Below, piece after piece: positions 45,902 to 55,144 of a stretch of 64,000 nt of DNA. Numbering within the stretch: position 1 is the stretch's first letter; each line of letters starts with the position of its first letter. A program made the translations under genes and the position numbers. The notes under the pieces were generated by a model that searched no databases, was not told where the DNA came from, and worked only from the letters and a program-made list of their open reading frames with translations. Where the stretch lies: NCBI GenBank assembly GCA_026196105.1, contig JAPHRK010000007.1, positions 53,790 to 117,789 of the forward strand, in the 5' to 3' direction. The stretch comes from Rhodospirillales bacterium. GTDB lineage: Bacteria; Pseudomonadota; Alphaproteobacteria; Rhodospirillales; JAPHRK01.

Positions 45902-47038
45902 TTATTCTGTTAGTACGGCCCGGCTAATGACCAGTTTTTGTACTTCACTCGTGCCTTCATATATTTGAGAGACACGAACATCCCGGTAATGTTTCTCGAC
46001 GATAAAGTCTTCAGTATAGCCATAGCCTCCATGAATTTGAATAGCATCGGAGCAAACCCGTTCTGCCATTTGTGAGGCAAAGAGTTTGGCCATGGAAGCT
46101 TCCTTAAGGCAAGGAAGACCTTCATCCCGTAAATTTGCAGCATGGTGAACCATCAAACGAGCCCCAGTGATACTGGTAGCCATTTCAGCTAGTTTAAAAG
46201 AAACCGCTTGGTGGTTAGCAATCTTTGTCCCGAAAGCTTCACGCTCCAAGGCATAGTCCCTTGCGGCAGCCATCGCGCCTTGCGCCATGCCAACACATTG
46301 TGAAGCAATCCCGATCCGTCCGCCTTCCAAGTTTGAGAGAGCAATTTTGTATCCCTGCCCTTCTTCCCCCAGCACATTGGCAGCAGGAATACGCATGTCA
46401 TCAAAAGCAATCTGCGCAGTATCTGATGCACGTTGACCCATTTTCTTTTCAATGGAAGCCACCCGGTAACCCTCGGTCGCTGTTGGAACAATAAAAGCTG
46501 AAATACCTTTTTTACCGGCTTCTGGGTCCGTGACCGCAAAGGTAATGATAATATCCCCGAGCTTGCCAGAAGTTATGAATTGCTTGGTGCCACTGAGAAT
46601 ATAATGATCACCGTCTTTCTTGGCCTTGCAGCGTAAAGCAGAGGCATCGGACCCGGCTTGGGGTTCTGTAAGGGCAAAACCACCAAGCAATTCACCACGG
46701 GCCATTGGCTTTAAAAATTCTTCTTTCTGGGCTTCATTGCCAAACTTAACAATCGGCATACAACCAACTGAGTTATGAACACTAAGAACGGTTGAAAGGG
46801 CTCCATCAGCAACGGCGATTTCTTCCAAAGCTCCGGCATAGGCCACGTGACCCACATTAGCGCCATCGAACTCTTCAGGGACGAGAGCACCCATAAGCCC
46901 AACCTCACCAAGCTCAGCAATAATCTCACGAGGGAACAAACCATCTTCTTCCCACTGGCGCACATTTGGCGTCACACGATCAGCCGCAAAGCTGCGGGCC
47001 ATATCGCGAATCAGTTGTTGCTCTTCAGTCAAGATCAT
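45902..47038 (-). CDS. acyl-CoA dehydrogenase
   Basis: A 378-residue FAD-dependent acyl-CoA dehydrogenase. GGFALTEPQAGSDASAL and SGTKQFITSG bind FAD, ERVCSDAIQIHGGYGYTEDF is the family signature, and VSQIYEGTSEVQKLVISR contains the catalytic Glu position near the C-terminus. It is distinct from the isovaleryl-CoA dehydrogenase upstream in the same operon and most resembles the short/branched-chain group. It may act on isobutyryl-CoA, 2-methylbutyryl-CoA or butyryl-CoA. AGGGCGG lies before the ATG. Confidence 0.92.
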   Translation of the reverse strand: MILTEEQQLIRDMARSFAADRVTPNVRQWEEDGLFPREIIAELGEVGLMGALVPEEFDGANVGHVAYAGALEEIAVADGALSTVLSVHNSVGCMPIVKFGNEAQKEEFLKPMARGELLGGFALTEPQAGSDASALRCKAKKDGDHYILSGTKQFITSGKLGDIIITFAVTDPEAGKKGISAFIVPTATEGYRVASIEKKMGQRASDTAQIAFDDMRIPAANVLGEEGQGYKIALSNLEGGRIGIASQCVGMAQGAMAAARDYALEREAFGTKIANHQAVSFKLAEMATSITGARLMVHHAANLRDEGLPCLKEASMAKLFASQMAERVCSDAIQIHGGYGYTEDFIVEKHYRDVRVSQIYEGTSEVQKLVISRAVLTE

Positions 47039-47054
47039 TGAATTTCCGCCCTAG

Positions 47055-47738
47055 CTACCAAGGAATCTCTGTTCCATCATAATTATAAAAATGCCCTGTC
47101 TTAGACAGGTCTACCTCACCAATCACTTGGCGCATACCATTGACACTTTCCGGTGCATCAATCAGGCCTTGAGGACCACCCATGTCAGTTCGAACCCACC
47201 CCGGATGAAGCGCAACACAGCTTACCCCGCGACCTTTAAGGTCTATCGACAGGCTTTTATTGACTGCGTTCATGGCAGCTTTAGAGGAACGGTAGACATA
47301 AGAACCACCCATTTGATTATCGCTAATACTGCCCATTTTGGACGTCAGGGTGGCAATTATTTTCTGTTCACTCCGCGCTACTTGTTCGATAAAGCTCTCA
47401 GCCATTTTCATGGGACCATGAACGTTGGTTTGGAATTCCCTTGTCCAGGCTTCATAATTAGACTCACCAAAACCAGCGCCCTTAACCCCATAAACCCCGG
47501 CATTATTCAGCAAAACATCAATGGACTCATTTTTGAGTTCCGTGGAAAACTTTTCAATCGCCCCGTGGTCAAGAATATCAAGGAGATGAACTTCTAAGTT
47601 CCCTTCAACATCACGAAGGTTGGCTCCACCTTCCATGGTGCGACAAGTCGCGATCACCCGCCAGCCGTCAGCGGCATATTGTCGGGTGAATTCTTTTCCT
47701 AAACCCCGGCTAGCGCCAGTTATCAGAACTGTGGGCAT
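47055..47738 (-). CDS. SDR family NAD(P)-dependent oxidoreductase
   Basis: A 227-residue short-chain dehydrogenase. VLITGASRGLGKEFTRQYA binds the nucleotide, LLNNAGVYG follows, and the catalytic segment is SSKAAMNAVNKSL, preceded by a tyrosine in GGSYVYRSSKAA (YxxxK with the Ser upstream). It ends GHFYNYDGTEIPW. It starts one base after the thiolase stop. Substrate unknown; it may reduce a ketone or aldehyde arising from branched-chain breakdown. Confidence 0.9.
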   Translation of the reverse strand: MPTVLITGASRGLGKEFTRQYAADGWRVIATCRTMEGGANLRDVEGNLEVHLLDILDHGAIEKFSTELKNESIDVLLNNAGVYGVKGAGFGESNYEAWTREFQTNVHGPMKMAESFIEQVARSEQKIIATLTSKMGSISDNQMGGSYVYRSSKAAMNAVNKSLSIDLKGRGVSCVALHPGWVRTDMGGPQGLIDAPESVNGMRQVIGEVDLSKTGHFYNYDGTEIPW

Positions 47739-47739
47739 C

Positions 47740-48930
47740 TTAGTTCATAACCTCAAGAGCCACAGCTGTCGCTTCACCACCACCAATGCAGAGGCTGGCA
47801 ACGCCTTTTGTGCCACCTGTTTTATTCAAAGCATTGATCAAGGTAACGATAATACGAGAGCCGGAGGAACCAACAGGGTGGCCCAGAGCACAAGCCCCAC
47901 CAAAGATATTCACCTTATCATGGGGAATGTTCAAATCCCTCATGGCGATCATGGTAACTACAGCAAAAGCTTCGTTAACTTCATAGAGATCCACATCTTC
48001 AACTGACCAATCAACTTTATCCAAAACCTTTTGGATCGCGCCAACTGGAGCTTTAACAAAATGCTTAGGTTCGTCAGCATGAGTAGAATGGGCAAGAATT
48101 TTCGCTAGAGGTTTCAGGCCCCGTTTTTCAGCTTCAGATTGCTTCATCAGAACCAGCGCTGAGCCACCATCAGAAATGGAGCTTGAATTTGCTGCCGTTA
48201 CCGTACCGTCTTTGCGGAAGGCTGGTTTAAGGCTTGGAATTTTATCAATCCGCGCATTGCCGGGTTGTTCGTCAATTTCGATCACCGTTTCACCTCGGCG
48301 AGTTTTAACAGTTACCGGGACGATCTCTTTAGCTGAATCACCATTGGCAATCGCCGCTTGAGCCCGTTTTAGCGAGGTAATGGCGAATTCATCCTGCTCT
48401 TCCCGAGTAAACTGATAGTCCTGGGCCGCATCTTCTGCATAAGTTCCCATCAAACGACCGGGTTCATAAGCATCTTCCAAGCCATCAAGGAACATATGGT
48501 CATAAACTTTGCCATGGCCCATCCGCATGCCGCCGCGAGCATTATCCATCAGATAGGGCGCGTTGGTCATACTCTCCATGCCACCAGCAACCATCACATC
48601 GTTTGAACCCGCCATGATCGCATCGTGAGCGAGCATAGTGGCCTTCATACCTGAGCCACACATTTTGTTAACTGTGGTGCAGCCTTTATCCCAAGGAATG
48701 CCAGCACCAGACGAAGCTTGGCGAGCAGGAGCCTGACCCATGCCTGCAGGCAAAACCACACCCATGATAACTTCGTCAACATCTTCAGGCGCTACGGCGG
48801 CACGAGAAAGAGCTTCTTTAATAGCTGCCGAACCAAGTGCTGGCGCTTTAACATCAGTAAAATCGCCCTGAAAACCACCCATAGGTGTTCTGGCGGCACC
48901 AACAATTACAATAGGATCACTTGCGGTCAT
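47740..48930 (-). CDS. acetyl-CoA C-acyltransferase (thiolase)
   Basis: A 396-residue degradative/biosynthetic thiolase. TVNKMCGSGMKATMLAHDAI contains the acyl-binding Cys, VNEAFAVVTMIAM the His region, GGACALGHPVGSSGSRI the second His and ASLCIGGGEATAVALE the second Cys. In this operon it probably splits acetoacetyl-CoA made from HMG-CoA lyase product after activation. GGAG lies nine bases before ATG. 26 bases after isovaleryl-CoA dehydrogenase. Confidence 0.93.
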   Translation of the reverse strand: MTASDPIVIVGAARTPMGGFQGDFTDVKAPALGSAAIKEALSRAAVAPEDVDEVIMGVVLPAGMGQAPARQASSGAGIPWDKGCTTVNKMCGSGMKATMLAHDAIMAGSNDVMVAGGMESMTNAPYLMDNARGGMRMGHGKVYDHMFLDGLEDAYEPGRLMGTYAEDAAQDYQFTREEQDEFAITSLKRAQAAIANGDSAKEIVPVTVKTRRGETVIEIDEQPGNARIDKIPSLKPAFRKDGTVTAANSSSISDGGSALVLMKQSEAEKRGLKPLAKILAHSTHADEPKHFVKAPVGAIQKVLDKVDWSVEDVDLYEVNEAFAVVTMIAMRDLNIPHDKVNIFGGACALGHPVGSSGSRIIVTLINALNKTGGTKGVASLCIGGGEATAVALEVMN

Positions 48931-48956
48931 GTTCTTAATCTCCAGATATCAATTTG

Positions 48957-50129
48957 TTATACGGTTTCCAGGAAAAATTCGCGACCGATGAGCATACGAC
49001 GAATTTCACTGGTTCCGGCACCAATTTCGTAAAGCTTAGCATCACGGAGCAAACGGCCTGTAGGATATTCGTTAATATAGCCATTGCCGCCCAAGGCTTG
49101 AATTGCTTCAAGCGCCATCCAGGTTGCTTTTTCTGCTGAATAGAGAATCGCGCCAGCGGCATCTTTGCGAGTAGTTTCCCCTCGATCACAAGAAGCAGCG
49201 ACAGCATAAACATAAGCTTTGCAGGCATTCATGGTGGAATACATATCAGCAATCTTGCCCTGCATAAGCTGAAAGGTACCAATTGGCTTGCCGAATTGCT
49301 CCCGGTCATGGATGTAAGGAATGACGATATCCAAGCAGGCCATCATAATTCCCAAAGGGCCGCCAGACAAAACAGTTCGCTCATAATCAAGGCCGCTCAT
49401 AAGGATATTTACGCCACGACCGACTTCACCCATAACGTTCTCAACTGGTACCTCACAATCTTCAAATACCAGCTCACAGGTATTGGAGCCGCGCATACCT
49501 AGCTTGTCGAGTTTCTGTGCTGTAGAGAAACCCTTCATGCCTTTTTCAATAAGGAAAGCCGTCATACCCCGGGGTCCAGCATCCATATCAGTTTTGGCAT
49601 AAACCACCAAAACATCGGCATCAGGGCCGTTGGTGATCCACATTTTATTGCCGTTAAGCACATAATGGTCACCTTTAAGATCAGCCCGAAGCTTCATAGA
49701 AACAACGTCAGAACCAGCCCCTGGCTCACTCATGGCCAAAGCACCCACATGCTCACCACTGATGAGCTTTGGCAAATATTTCTGTTTTTGATCTTTGTTG
49801 GCATTGCGACGGATTTGGTTAACACAAAGATTTGAGTGCGCTCCATAGCTCAAACCAACAGAGGCCGAAGCCCGGCTAATTTCTTCAACGGCAATGGTAT
49901 GCTCAAGATAACCCATCCCGGCTCCACCATATTCTTCCTCTACCGTAATTCCTAGCAAGCCAAGGTCACCCATCTTGCGCCACATATCCATTGGGAATTC
50001 ATTTTTGCTATCAATATCAGCCGCAATAGGCTCTAGCTCATTCTGCGAGAAGCTTTTCACCGTATCGCGAATCATATCCGCAGTTTCACCAAGATTGAAA
50101 TTCAAGGAAGGATATTCAATGGCGCTCAT
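48957..50129 (-). CDS. ivd: isovaleryl-CoA dehydrogenase
   Basis: First committed step of leucine catabolism: isovaleryl-CoA to 3-methylcrotonyl-CoA. About 390 residues. [78 protein letters not shown] (with the Glu typical of isovaleryl-CoA dehydrogenases near this position), and [17 protein letters not shown] match the family. I start at ATG 50129, seven bases after GGGGA; the track adds 18 unsupported codons. The gene heads the long operon, and a 16-bp palindrome lies 86 bases upstream. Confidence 0.95.
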   Translation of the reverse strand: MSAIEYPSLNFNLGETADMIRDTVKSFSQNELEPIAADIDSKNEFPMDMWRKMGDLGLLGITVEEEYGGAGMGYLEHTIAVEEISRASASVGLSYGAHSNLCVNQIRRNANKDQKQKYLPKLISGEHVGALAMSEPGAGSDVVSMKLRADLKGDHYVLNGNKMWITNGPDADVLVVYAKTDMDAGPRGMTAFLIEKGMKGFSTAQKLDKLGMRGSNTCELVFEDCEVPVENVMGEVGRGVNILMSGLDYERTVLSGGPLGIMMACLDIVIPYIHDREQFGKPIGTFQLMQGKIADMYSTMNACKAYVYAVAASCDRGETTRKDAAGAILYSAEKATWMALEAIQALGGNGYINEYPTGRLLRDAKLYEIGAGTSEIRRMLIGREFFLETV

Positions 50130-50214
50130 ATTTTGTCCCCGTTTCACAGCCAAAAGAACCGGCCCAACTGAGGGTCGGCTCAATTATAAATATATACTCT
50201 CCACAGCCTAATTA

Positions 50215-50230
50215 ACGTTTACGTAAACGT
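50215..50230. promoter_or_regulatory. 16-bp palindrome upstream of ivd, candidate LiuR operator
   Basis: ACGTTTACGTAAACGT is a perfect palindrome in the 112 bases between ivd and the thioesterase operon. An identical copy lies upstream of the neighbouring thioesterase operon. MerR-family LiuR regulators of leucine-degradation genes in Proteobacteria use ACGTAAACGT-rich palindromes, as I recall from comparative regulon work. No MerR gene is in the window. Confidence 0.7.
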
Positions 50231-50241
50231 CAACTAATTTT

Positions 50242-50697
50242 TTACCCCGAAACCGTTGGATTGTCCTTGATGGTCATCAGAGTAACTTGGGCCACAGCAC
50301 AGTGCTTTTCAATGCCGCCTTTAACAGCAAATACATTGGATTGGCAGACAGTCAATGTTTTCCCGGCTCGGATTACTTCACCCCGGGTAATCAAGAACTC
50401 ACCAACCGCAGGAGCCATAAGATTAACCTTAAACTCAACTGTGAGAACCCCATCCCCTTCTGCCATCAAACTAAAGGCTGCATACCCGCTGGCATTATCA
50501 GCAAGAGTGGAAACAACTCCACCATGGAAGAAGCCGTGTTGCTGGCTTAATTCCTCGCGATAGGGCAATTTTATTTCACACAACCCAGGTTGTACGTCGA
50601 CCAATTCAGCCCCAACAAAATTCATAAATCCTTGTTTATAGAAGCTGGTCTTCACTAATTTATCGTAATTTGGACTTGAAGGGGTGAAATCAGACAT
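50242..50697 (-). CDS. PaaI family hotdog-fold thioesterase
   Basis: A 151-residue hotdog thioesterase. GFMNFVGAELVDVQPGLCEIKLPY, LSQQHGFFHGGVVSTLADNASGYAA and GKTLTVCQSNVFAV match the PaaI group, with the HGG(V) active-site helix. The likely role is hydrolysis of acyl-CoA intermediates to relieve CoA trapping. A strong GGAGGTGAT precedes the ATG, which overlaps the upstream thioesterase by eight bases. It ends just before the ivd promoter region. Confidence 0.9.
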   Translation of the reverse strand: MSDFTPSSPNYDKLVKTSFYKQGFMNFVGAELVDVQPGLCEIKLPYREELSQQHGFFHGGVVSTLADNASGYAAFSLMAEGDGVLTVEFKVNLMAPAVGEFLITRGEVIRAGKTLTVCQSNVFAVKGGIEKHCAVAQVTLMTIKDNPTVSG

Positions 50698-51118
50698 TAA
50701 TCACCTCCAACAACTCATGAGCTTTATCGATAGCCTCTTGAGGGAAAGTACAGGATTTTCGATGTTCCGTATCCATATGGACTCCAACAACATCAGCCAG
50801 AGCAGCAACTTTCCCCTCTTTGCCAACTGTCATTTCGTGGGTAAACTTGATAATCTTCCCCGAAATTTCATTCAGGCGGGTATGAATTTGAACGACTTCA
50901 CCAGCTAAGACTTCAGCTTTGTAAGTAAACTTAATCTCGAGGGCCGCCATACCGCGGTTGTGTTCAGAAAAGTAGGTTTGATCCAGGCCTAATTCAGCAA
51001 AAAAAGCCCATGTAGCTTCATCGCATTTACCTGTGTACCACATGACATTCATGTGCCCCATTTGGTCACAATGCCACGGATAAACAACGCCACGATAGGT
51101 GAATAATGGCTCACTCAT
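50690..51118 (-). CDS. acyl-CoA thioesterase, 4-hydroxybenzoyl-CoA thioesterase type
   Basis: A 142-residue hotdog thioesterase. FTYRGVVYPWHCDQMGHMNVMWYTGKCDEA carries the catalytic Asp in the YPWHCDQMGHMN segment, typical of YbgC/4HBT-type enzymes. It forms a two-gene operon with the PaaI-like gene, with an eight-base overlap. RBS GGGAG six bases before ATG. A perfect copy of the ACGTTTACGTAAACGT palindrome lies 51 bases upstream, so it is probably co-regulated with leucine degradation. Confidence 0.9.
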   Translation of the reverse strand: MSEPLFTYRGVVYPWHCDQMGHMNVMWYTGKCDEATWAFFAELGLDQTYFSEHNRGMAALEIKFTYKAEVLAGEVVQIHTRLNEISGKIIKFTHEMTVGKEGKVAALADVVGVHMDTEHRKSCTFPQEAIDKAHELLEVINV

Positions 51119-51168
51119 TAAACGCTCCCTGTATATTTTTTTAGCTTTTAGCCGCTTCCCATAAACTT

Positions 51169-51184
51169 ACGTTTACGTAAACGT
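51169..51184. promoter_or_regulatory. 16-bp palindrome upstream of the thioesterase operon, candidate LiuR operator
   Basis: Second perfect copy of ACGTTTACGTAAACGT, 51 bases before the thioesterase start, within an extended near-palindrome beginning CTT and ending TAAG. Its identity to the ivd-upstream copy argues for one regulator controlling both transcripts. Confidence 0.7.
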
Positions 51185-51274
51185 TAAGTCTAGAGAAAAA
51201 TTTATCCATTTACTCCTTTAAATGAAGTTCAATAGTAAAGGAGTAGCCATATACGGGAAAAGTTAGTGGAAAAT

Positions 51275-52012
51275 TTACTTGGGCCGCATAGGGGCAGTAA
51301 GGCGTTCTAAGGTGCCGTCTTTTTTCATCTCCAAGATTGTATTGGAGAAAAGGTTTCTCAAGCGTCGTCCTCGAGGGTCATCTCTAAAAGCAAAAGAAAT
51401 GTTGTTTGCTGCAACCGGGTTTAGACGGTCATAAGTTGGCTTTTCAACATCAAGTATTTTTGAAAAGCGATAAATAGCATTAGGGAAGGCGATAAAGGCA
51501 TCAAGGCGATCACGTTCCAGCATTTGCATCAACCGCCCTACATCTTTAACCATGAAAACTTTGAGGTCTGGGTTTTTATCAATATGCTTGCCATATTTAT
51601 ACCCTCGAACCAATCCAAGCCGTTTACCTTTAAGCTCTGATAGGTTTCTAAAAGGGCGCTTTCCTTTACGTGAATATATGTAGCGATTTTGCTCCATGAC
51701 CGGCTCAGACCCGATGACAGGTATTTTAAAAGGGCCAGGCTTCATGAGTTCCAATTGCACCGGGACAAGAACATCTCCCTGCCCCGCATTAAACATAAAC
51801 AAAGCACGCTTACCGGGTAAAATTTCAACTTTTATTTTAAAATCGGCACGCTTAGCCACCTCAACAATTATCGAATGGAACATACTATCTGGTTGAGCCG
51901 TCATTAGCTGAGGAATTGATTTGCCAAGGATAGAGACCGTCTCGGCTAACGCTGCAGAGATTGAAAGGCTCATGCTGAAGAGCAATGCCAGAGCGATATT
52001 GAATAACTTCAC
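51275..52012 (-). CDS. periplasmic solute-binding-like protein
   Basis: A 245-residue exported protein. The signal peptide IALALLFSMSLSISAALA is followed by a type 2 periplasmic-binding fold of SBP_bac_3 kind, with VSILGKSIPQLMTAQPDSMFHSIIVEVAKRAD, MFNAGQGDVLVPVQLEL, LKGKRLGLVRGYKYGKHIDKNPDL and RLDAFIAFPNAIYRF. No transporter subunits adjoin. GTG start after GAGGAGGGG. Third orphan of this kind in the window. Divergent from the CoA-transferase gene with about 229 bases between. Confidence 0.75.
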   Translation of the reverse strand: MKLFNIALALLFSMSLSISAALAETVSILGKSIPQLMTAQPDSMFHSIIVEVAKRADFKIKVEILPGKRALFMFNAGQGDVLVPVQLELMKPGPFKIPVIGSEPVMEQNRYIYSRKGKRPFRNLSELKGKRLGLVRGYKYGKHIDKNPDLKVFMVKDVGRLMQMLERDRLDAFIAFPNAIYRFSKILDVEKPTYDRLNPVAANNISFAFRDDPRGRRLRNLFSNTILEMKKDGTLERLTAPMRPK

Positions 52013-52241
52013 CTACCCCTCCTCAACTATTTTTAGCAATCATTATTCTCAACCATTTTTTATCAATTATTATTATTCTGGACCACCTTAAGACTGAGTC
52101 CAATTACAGTAATCTTAACACATACTGCTTCAACCTACGAATGATATTACAATTATGCATTTTCAATTATCTTTATGGGTTTAGGAGGGTAGCTATTTGT
52201 GCCAATGTAAATAAATAATATGATTGTCAGTGAGGATAAGA

Positions 52242-53480
52242 ATGACAGCTCTTGGGCACATACGTGTTTTAGATTTAACTCGGATTTTAGCAGGGCCATG
52301 GGCAACACAAACTTTGGCTGACCTAGGGGCTCATGTTATCAAGGTTGAAAGACCAGGCCATGGGGACGATACCCGCGCATGGGGGCCACCATATATAAAA
52401 GACGAAAATGGTGCGTTGACCCAAGAGAGCGCTTATTTCCAAACCGTCAATCGTAACAAAGAATCCCTTGCCCTAGACATTACGTCTTCTGAAGGACAAG
52501 AAATTCTAAAAAAACTCATGAGTAAAGTTGATGTTGTTGTTGAGAATTTCAAGGTAGGTGGTCTTTCCAAATACGGGTTAGATTACGACAGCCTAAAGCA
52601 GCTTAAACCAGACCTCATATATTGTTCTATCACTGGGTTTGGTCAAACAGGCCCTTATGCCCACCGTGCTGGATATGATGTGATTATTCAAGCTATGGGG
52701 GGCTTGATGAGCATTACAGGGGAGCCCGATGATCATCCCGGCGGGGGACCTATGAAAACAGGGGTGGCTCTCGCTGATGTTATGACCGGTCTTTATTCCA
52801 CAATCGGTATTCTTTCAGCTCTGACTCATCGAGACCGCACTGGTGAAGGCCAACATATTGACATGGCTTTGCTTGATGTCACTGTTGCAACTTTGGCAAA
52901 TCAGGCCATGAATTATCTGGCCACTGAGGAAGCCCCTAAACGAATGGGTAATGCACATCCGAGCCTTGTTCCTTACCAGTCTTTTCCAACAGCCGATGGG
53001 CATATGATTATGGGCGCAGGTAATGACAAACAATTCAGAGATTTTTGTAAAGAAGTTGGATGCTCTGAACTGAGTGATGATCCTCGCTTCACCAATAATC
53101 AAGCTCGGGTTGCCAATCGGGAAATCCTTATTCCTATCATCTCAGAAATTATAGCGACACGAACGACGAACGAATGGGTCGAGACTTTAGAGCATCTCCA
53201 TGTTCCCTGTGGTCCAATAAATAACCTTGATCAGGTTTTTGATGACCCTCAGGTAAAGGCCCGTGGTCTGAAGATTGACCTCCCCCACTCCACAGCAGGA
53301 ACCGTGCCATCCGTCGCCATGCCGATCAGATTGAGTAAAACTCCCGCCGAGTATCGTACGGCACCTCAGCTCTTAGGGGAAAGTACGCGAAGCGTTCTAA
53401 CCGAGCTTTGTGATATTAATGAAGAAACACTAAGGGCATTAGAAAAATCTGGAGTTATTCAGTTAGGAGATAAAAAGTGA
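52242..53480 (+). CDS. CaiB/BaiF family CoA transferase
   Basis: A 412-residue class III CoA-transferase. HIRVLDLTRILAGPWATQTLADLGAHVIKVERPGHGDDTR is the hallmark N-terminus, with the catalytic Asp expected in the segment SGYDVIIQAMGGLMSITG-like (here GYDVIIQ). Later GGGPMKTGVALADVMTGLYS and HTRDRTGEG-like SALTHRDRTGEGQHID. Start at ATG 52242, with AGGA upstream. The downstream TPP enzyme overlaps it by four bases (GTGA), indicating coupled translation. Substrate unknown; the layout resembles the oxalate frc-oxc pair, but the TPP partner does not look like oxalyl-CoA decarboxylase. Confidence 0.9.
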   Translation: MTALGHIRVLDLTRILAGPWATQTLADLGAHVIKVERPGHGDDTRAWGPPYIKDENGALTQESAYFQTVNRNKESLALDITSSEGQEILKKLMSKVDVVVENFKVGGLSKYGLDYDSLKQLKPDLIYCSITGFGQTGPYAHRAGYDVIIQAMGGLMSITGEPDDHPGGGPMKTGVALADVMTGLYSTIGILSALTHRDRTGEGQHIDMALLDVTVATLANQAMNYLATEEAPKRMGNAHPSLVPYQSFPTADGHMIMGAGNDKQFRDFCKEVGCSELSDDPRFTNNQARVANREILIPIISEIIATRTTNEWVETLEHLHVPCGPINNLDQVFDDPQVKARGLKIDLPHSTAGTVPSVAMPIRLSKTPAEYRTAPQLLGESTRSVLTELCDINEETLRALEKSGVIQLGDKK

Positions 53481-55144
53481 GTGAACTTACAGCGGCACAA
53501 ACTCTTGTAAAATGTCTCGTGACCAATGGTGCCGAACGTGTTTATGGGGTCCCCGGAGAAAGTTATTTGTCGGTTCTAAATGCCCTACATGACCGTAATG
53601 ACCTTACGTATGTAAACTGTCGGCAAGAAGGCGGTGCTGCTATGGCGGCTGAAGCTTACGGGAAGCTCACGGGCCGTCCTGGTATCTGTATGGTTACTCG
53701 AGGACCTGGAGCAACCAATGCCAGCGCCGGGGTCCATGTCGCTTTTCAAGATTCCACCCCTTTGATCCTCCTCATTGGTCAAGTAGGCAGGGATATGATC
53801 GAGCGGGAAGCTTTTCAGGAGATTGATTACCGCCGTATGTTTGGGCAAATGGCGAAATGGGTAGCCCAAATTGATGATGCGACCCGAATTCCTGAATTTA
53901 TCAATCGCGCATTTGCTACCGCAACATCAGGCCGTCCAGGTCCAGTGGTCCTAGCTTTACCTGAAGATATGTTACGTGAAACTCTAACGGACCCCCTAAT
54001 TCCTCCTGCCGCTCACACTTCTTCTCCAGCCCCCTCGAGTGAGGATATGGCTAAAGTAAGAGCTGCCCTTGAAAAGGCAAACAGACCTTTCTTGCTCATC
54101 GGAGGTGGCGGATGGTCTGCTGAGGCCTCTGAGAATATCCAGAAATTTAGTGAGGCGAATAAAATCCCCGTTGGGGTTTCTTTCCGATGTCAGGATTACT
54201 TCAACAACAACAACCCTCATTACGCAGGGCATGTTGGGATTGGCATTGACCCGAACCTTGCCAAACGAATCCAAGAAAGCGACCTTTTGATAGTACTTGG
54301 TCCTCGCCTGGGAGAAATGACAACAAGTGGTTATTCTTTATTAAAGCCCCCCGAATCAAAGACACCTCTTATCCATATCCATGCTGATGCTGAAGAACTA
54401 GGACGCGTTTATCACCCCACTCAGGCCATAAATGCAGGGTCGATTAAAACAGCTCAAGCTTTGGCTGACTTAGGAACGGTTTGCCAAAATATCGAGAAGA
54501 AATGGCTCATAAATATCCGGCAAGAATATGAGGCCTTTTCTGTCGGGCAAGATGGTCCAGGCCAAGTTCAAATGCGCCAAATTGTAAAACATGTTCGAGA
54601 AACCTTACCCGACAATGCAATTATCTCCAATGGCGCTGGCAATTACGCAATATGGGTTCATCGGTTTTTCAGCTATCGAAATTACCGTACTGAACTGGCT
54701 CCAACCAGCGGATCAATGGGATATGGTCTCCCTGCTGCTGTGGCTGCTGCAGAACTATATAGAGACCGCCCTGTTGTCTGCTTTGCAGGGGATGGTTGTT
54801 TTATGATGACCTGTCAGGAGTTTGCCACCGCCAAACAATACGGACTGAACCTCACCGTCATTGTTGTCAATAATGGCATGTACGGCACCATTCGTATGCA
54901 CCAGGAAAAGCGTTATCCAGGCCGTGTTTTTGGCACCGATTTAGTCAATCCAGATTTCGCTGCAATGGCCCGTTCTATGGGTGGATTTGGAAAAATTGTC
55001 ACCGACACAAAAGGATTCGCAACTGTTTTTAACGAAGCTTTGGCTTTTAACGGCCCCGCATTGATTGAAATTCAAATAGACCCAAACGCATTAACACCAG
55101 GGGCTTCTTTAGGGGAAATTCGCGATAAAGCTATGGAATCGTAA
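53477..55144 (+). CDS. thiamine pyrophosphate-dependent enzyme, acetolactate-synthase-like
   Basis: A 555-residue TPP enzyme with the three-domain layout of acetolactate synthase relatives. YGVPGESYLSVLNAL and RQEGGAAMAAEAYGKLTGRPG hold the Glu that activates the cofactor. The TPP-binding motif is GDGCFMM...NN, with VVNNGMYGTIR. The sequence lacks the oxalyl-CoA decarboxylase signature YGVVGIP. It starts inside the CoA-transferase stop region (GTGA overlap), so the two probably act on the same acid. Candidates are 2-oxo acid or acyl-CoA decarboxylation or carboligation. Confidence 0.88.
   Translation: MSELTAAQTLVKCLVTNGAERVYGVPGESYLSVLNALHDRNDLTYVNCRQEGGAAMAAEAYGKLTGRPGICMVTRGPGATNASAGVHVAFQDSTPLILLIGQVGRDMIEREAFQEIDYRRMFGQMAKWVAQIDDATRIPEFINRAFATATSGRPGPVVLALPEDMLRETLTDPLIPPAAHTSSPAPSSEDMAKVRAALEKANRPFLLIGGGGWSAEASENIQKFSEANKIPVGVSFRCQDYFNNNNPHYAGHVGIGIDPNLAKRIQESDLLIVLGPRLGEMTTSGYSLLKPPESKTPLIHIHADAEELGRVYHPTQAINAGSIKTAQALADLGTVCQNIEKKWLINIRQEYEAFSVGQDGPGQVQMRQIVKHVRETLPDNAIISNGAGNYAIWVHRFFSYRNYRTELAPTSGSMGYGLPAAVAAAELYRDRPVVCFAGDGCFMMTCQEFATAKQYGLNLTVIVVNNGMYGTIRMHQEKRYPGRVFGTDLVNPDFAAMARSMGGFGKIVTDTKGFATVFNEALAFNGPALIEIQIDPNALTPGASLGEIRDKAMES

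Noticed and set aside
52242-55144. Oxalate degradation pair frc-oxc
   Set aside because: The CoA-transferase fits the broad family, but the TPP enzyme lacks the oxalyl-CoA decarboxylase N-terminal signature and reads as acetolactate-synthase-like.
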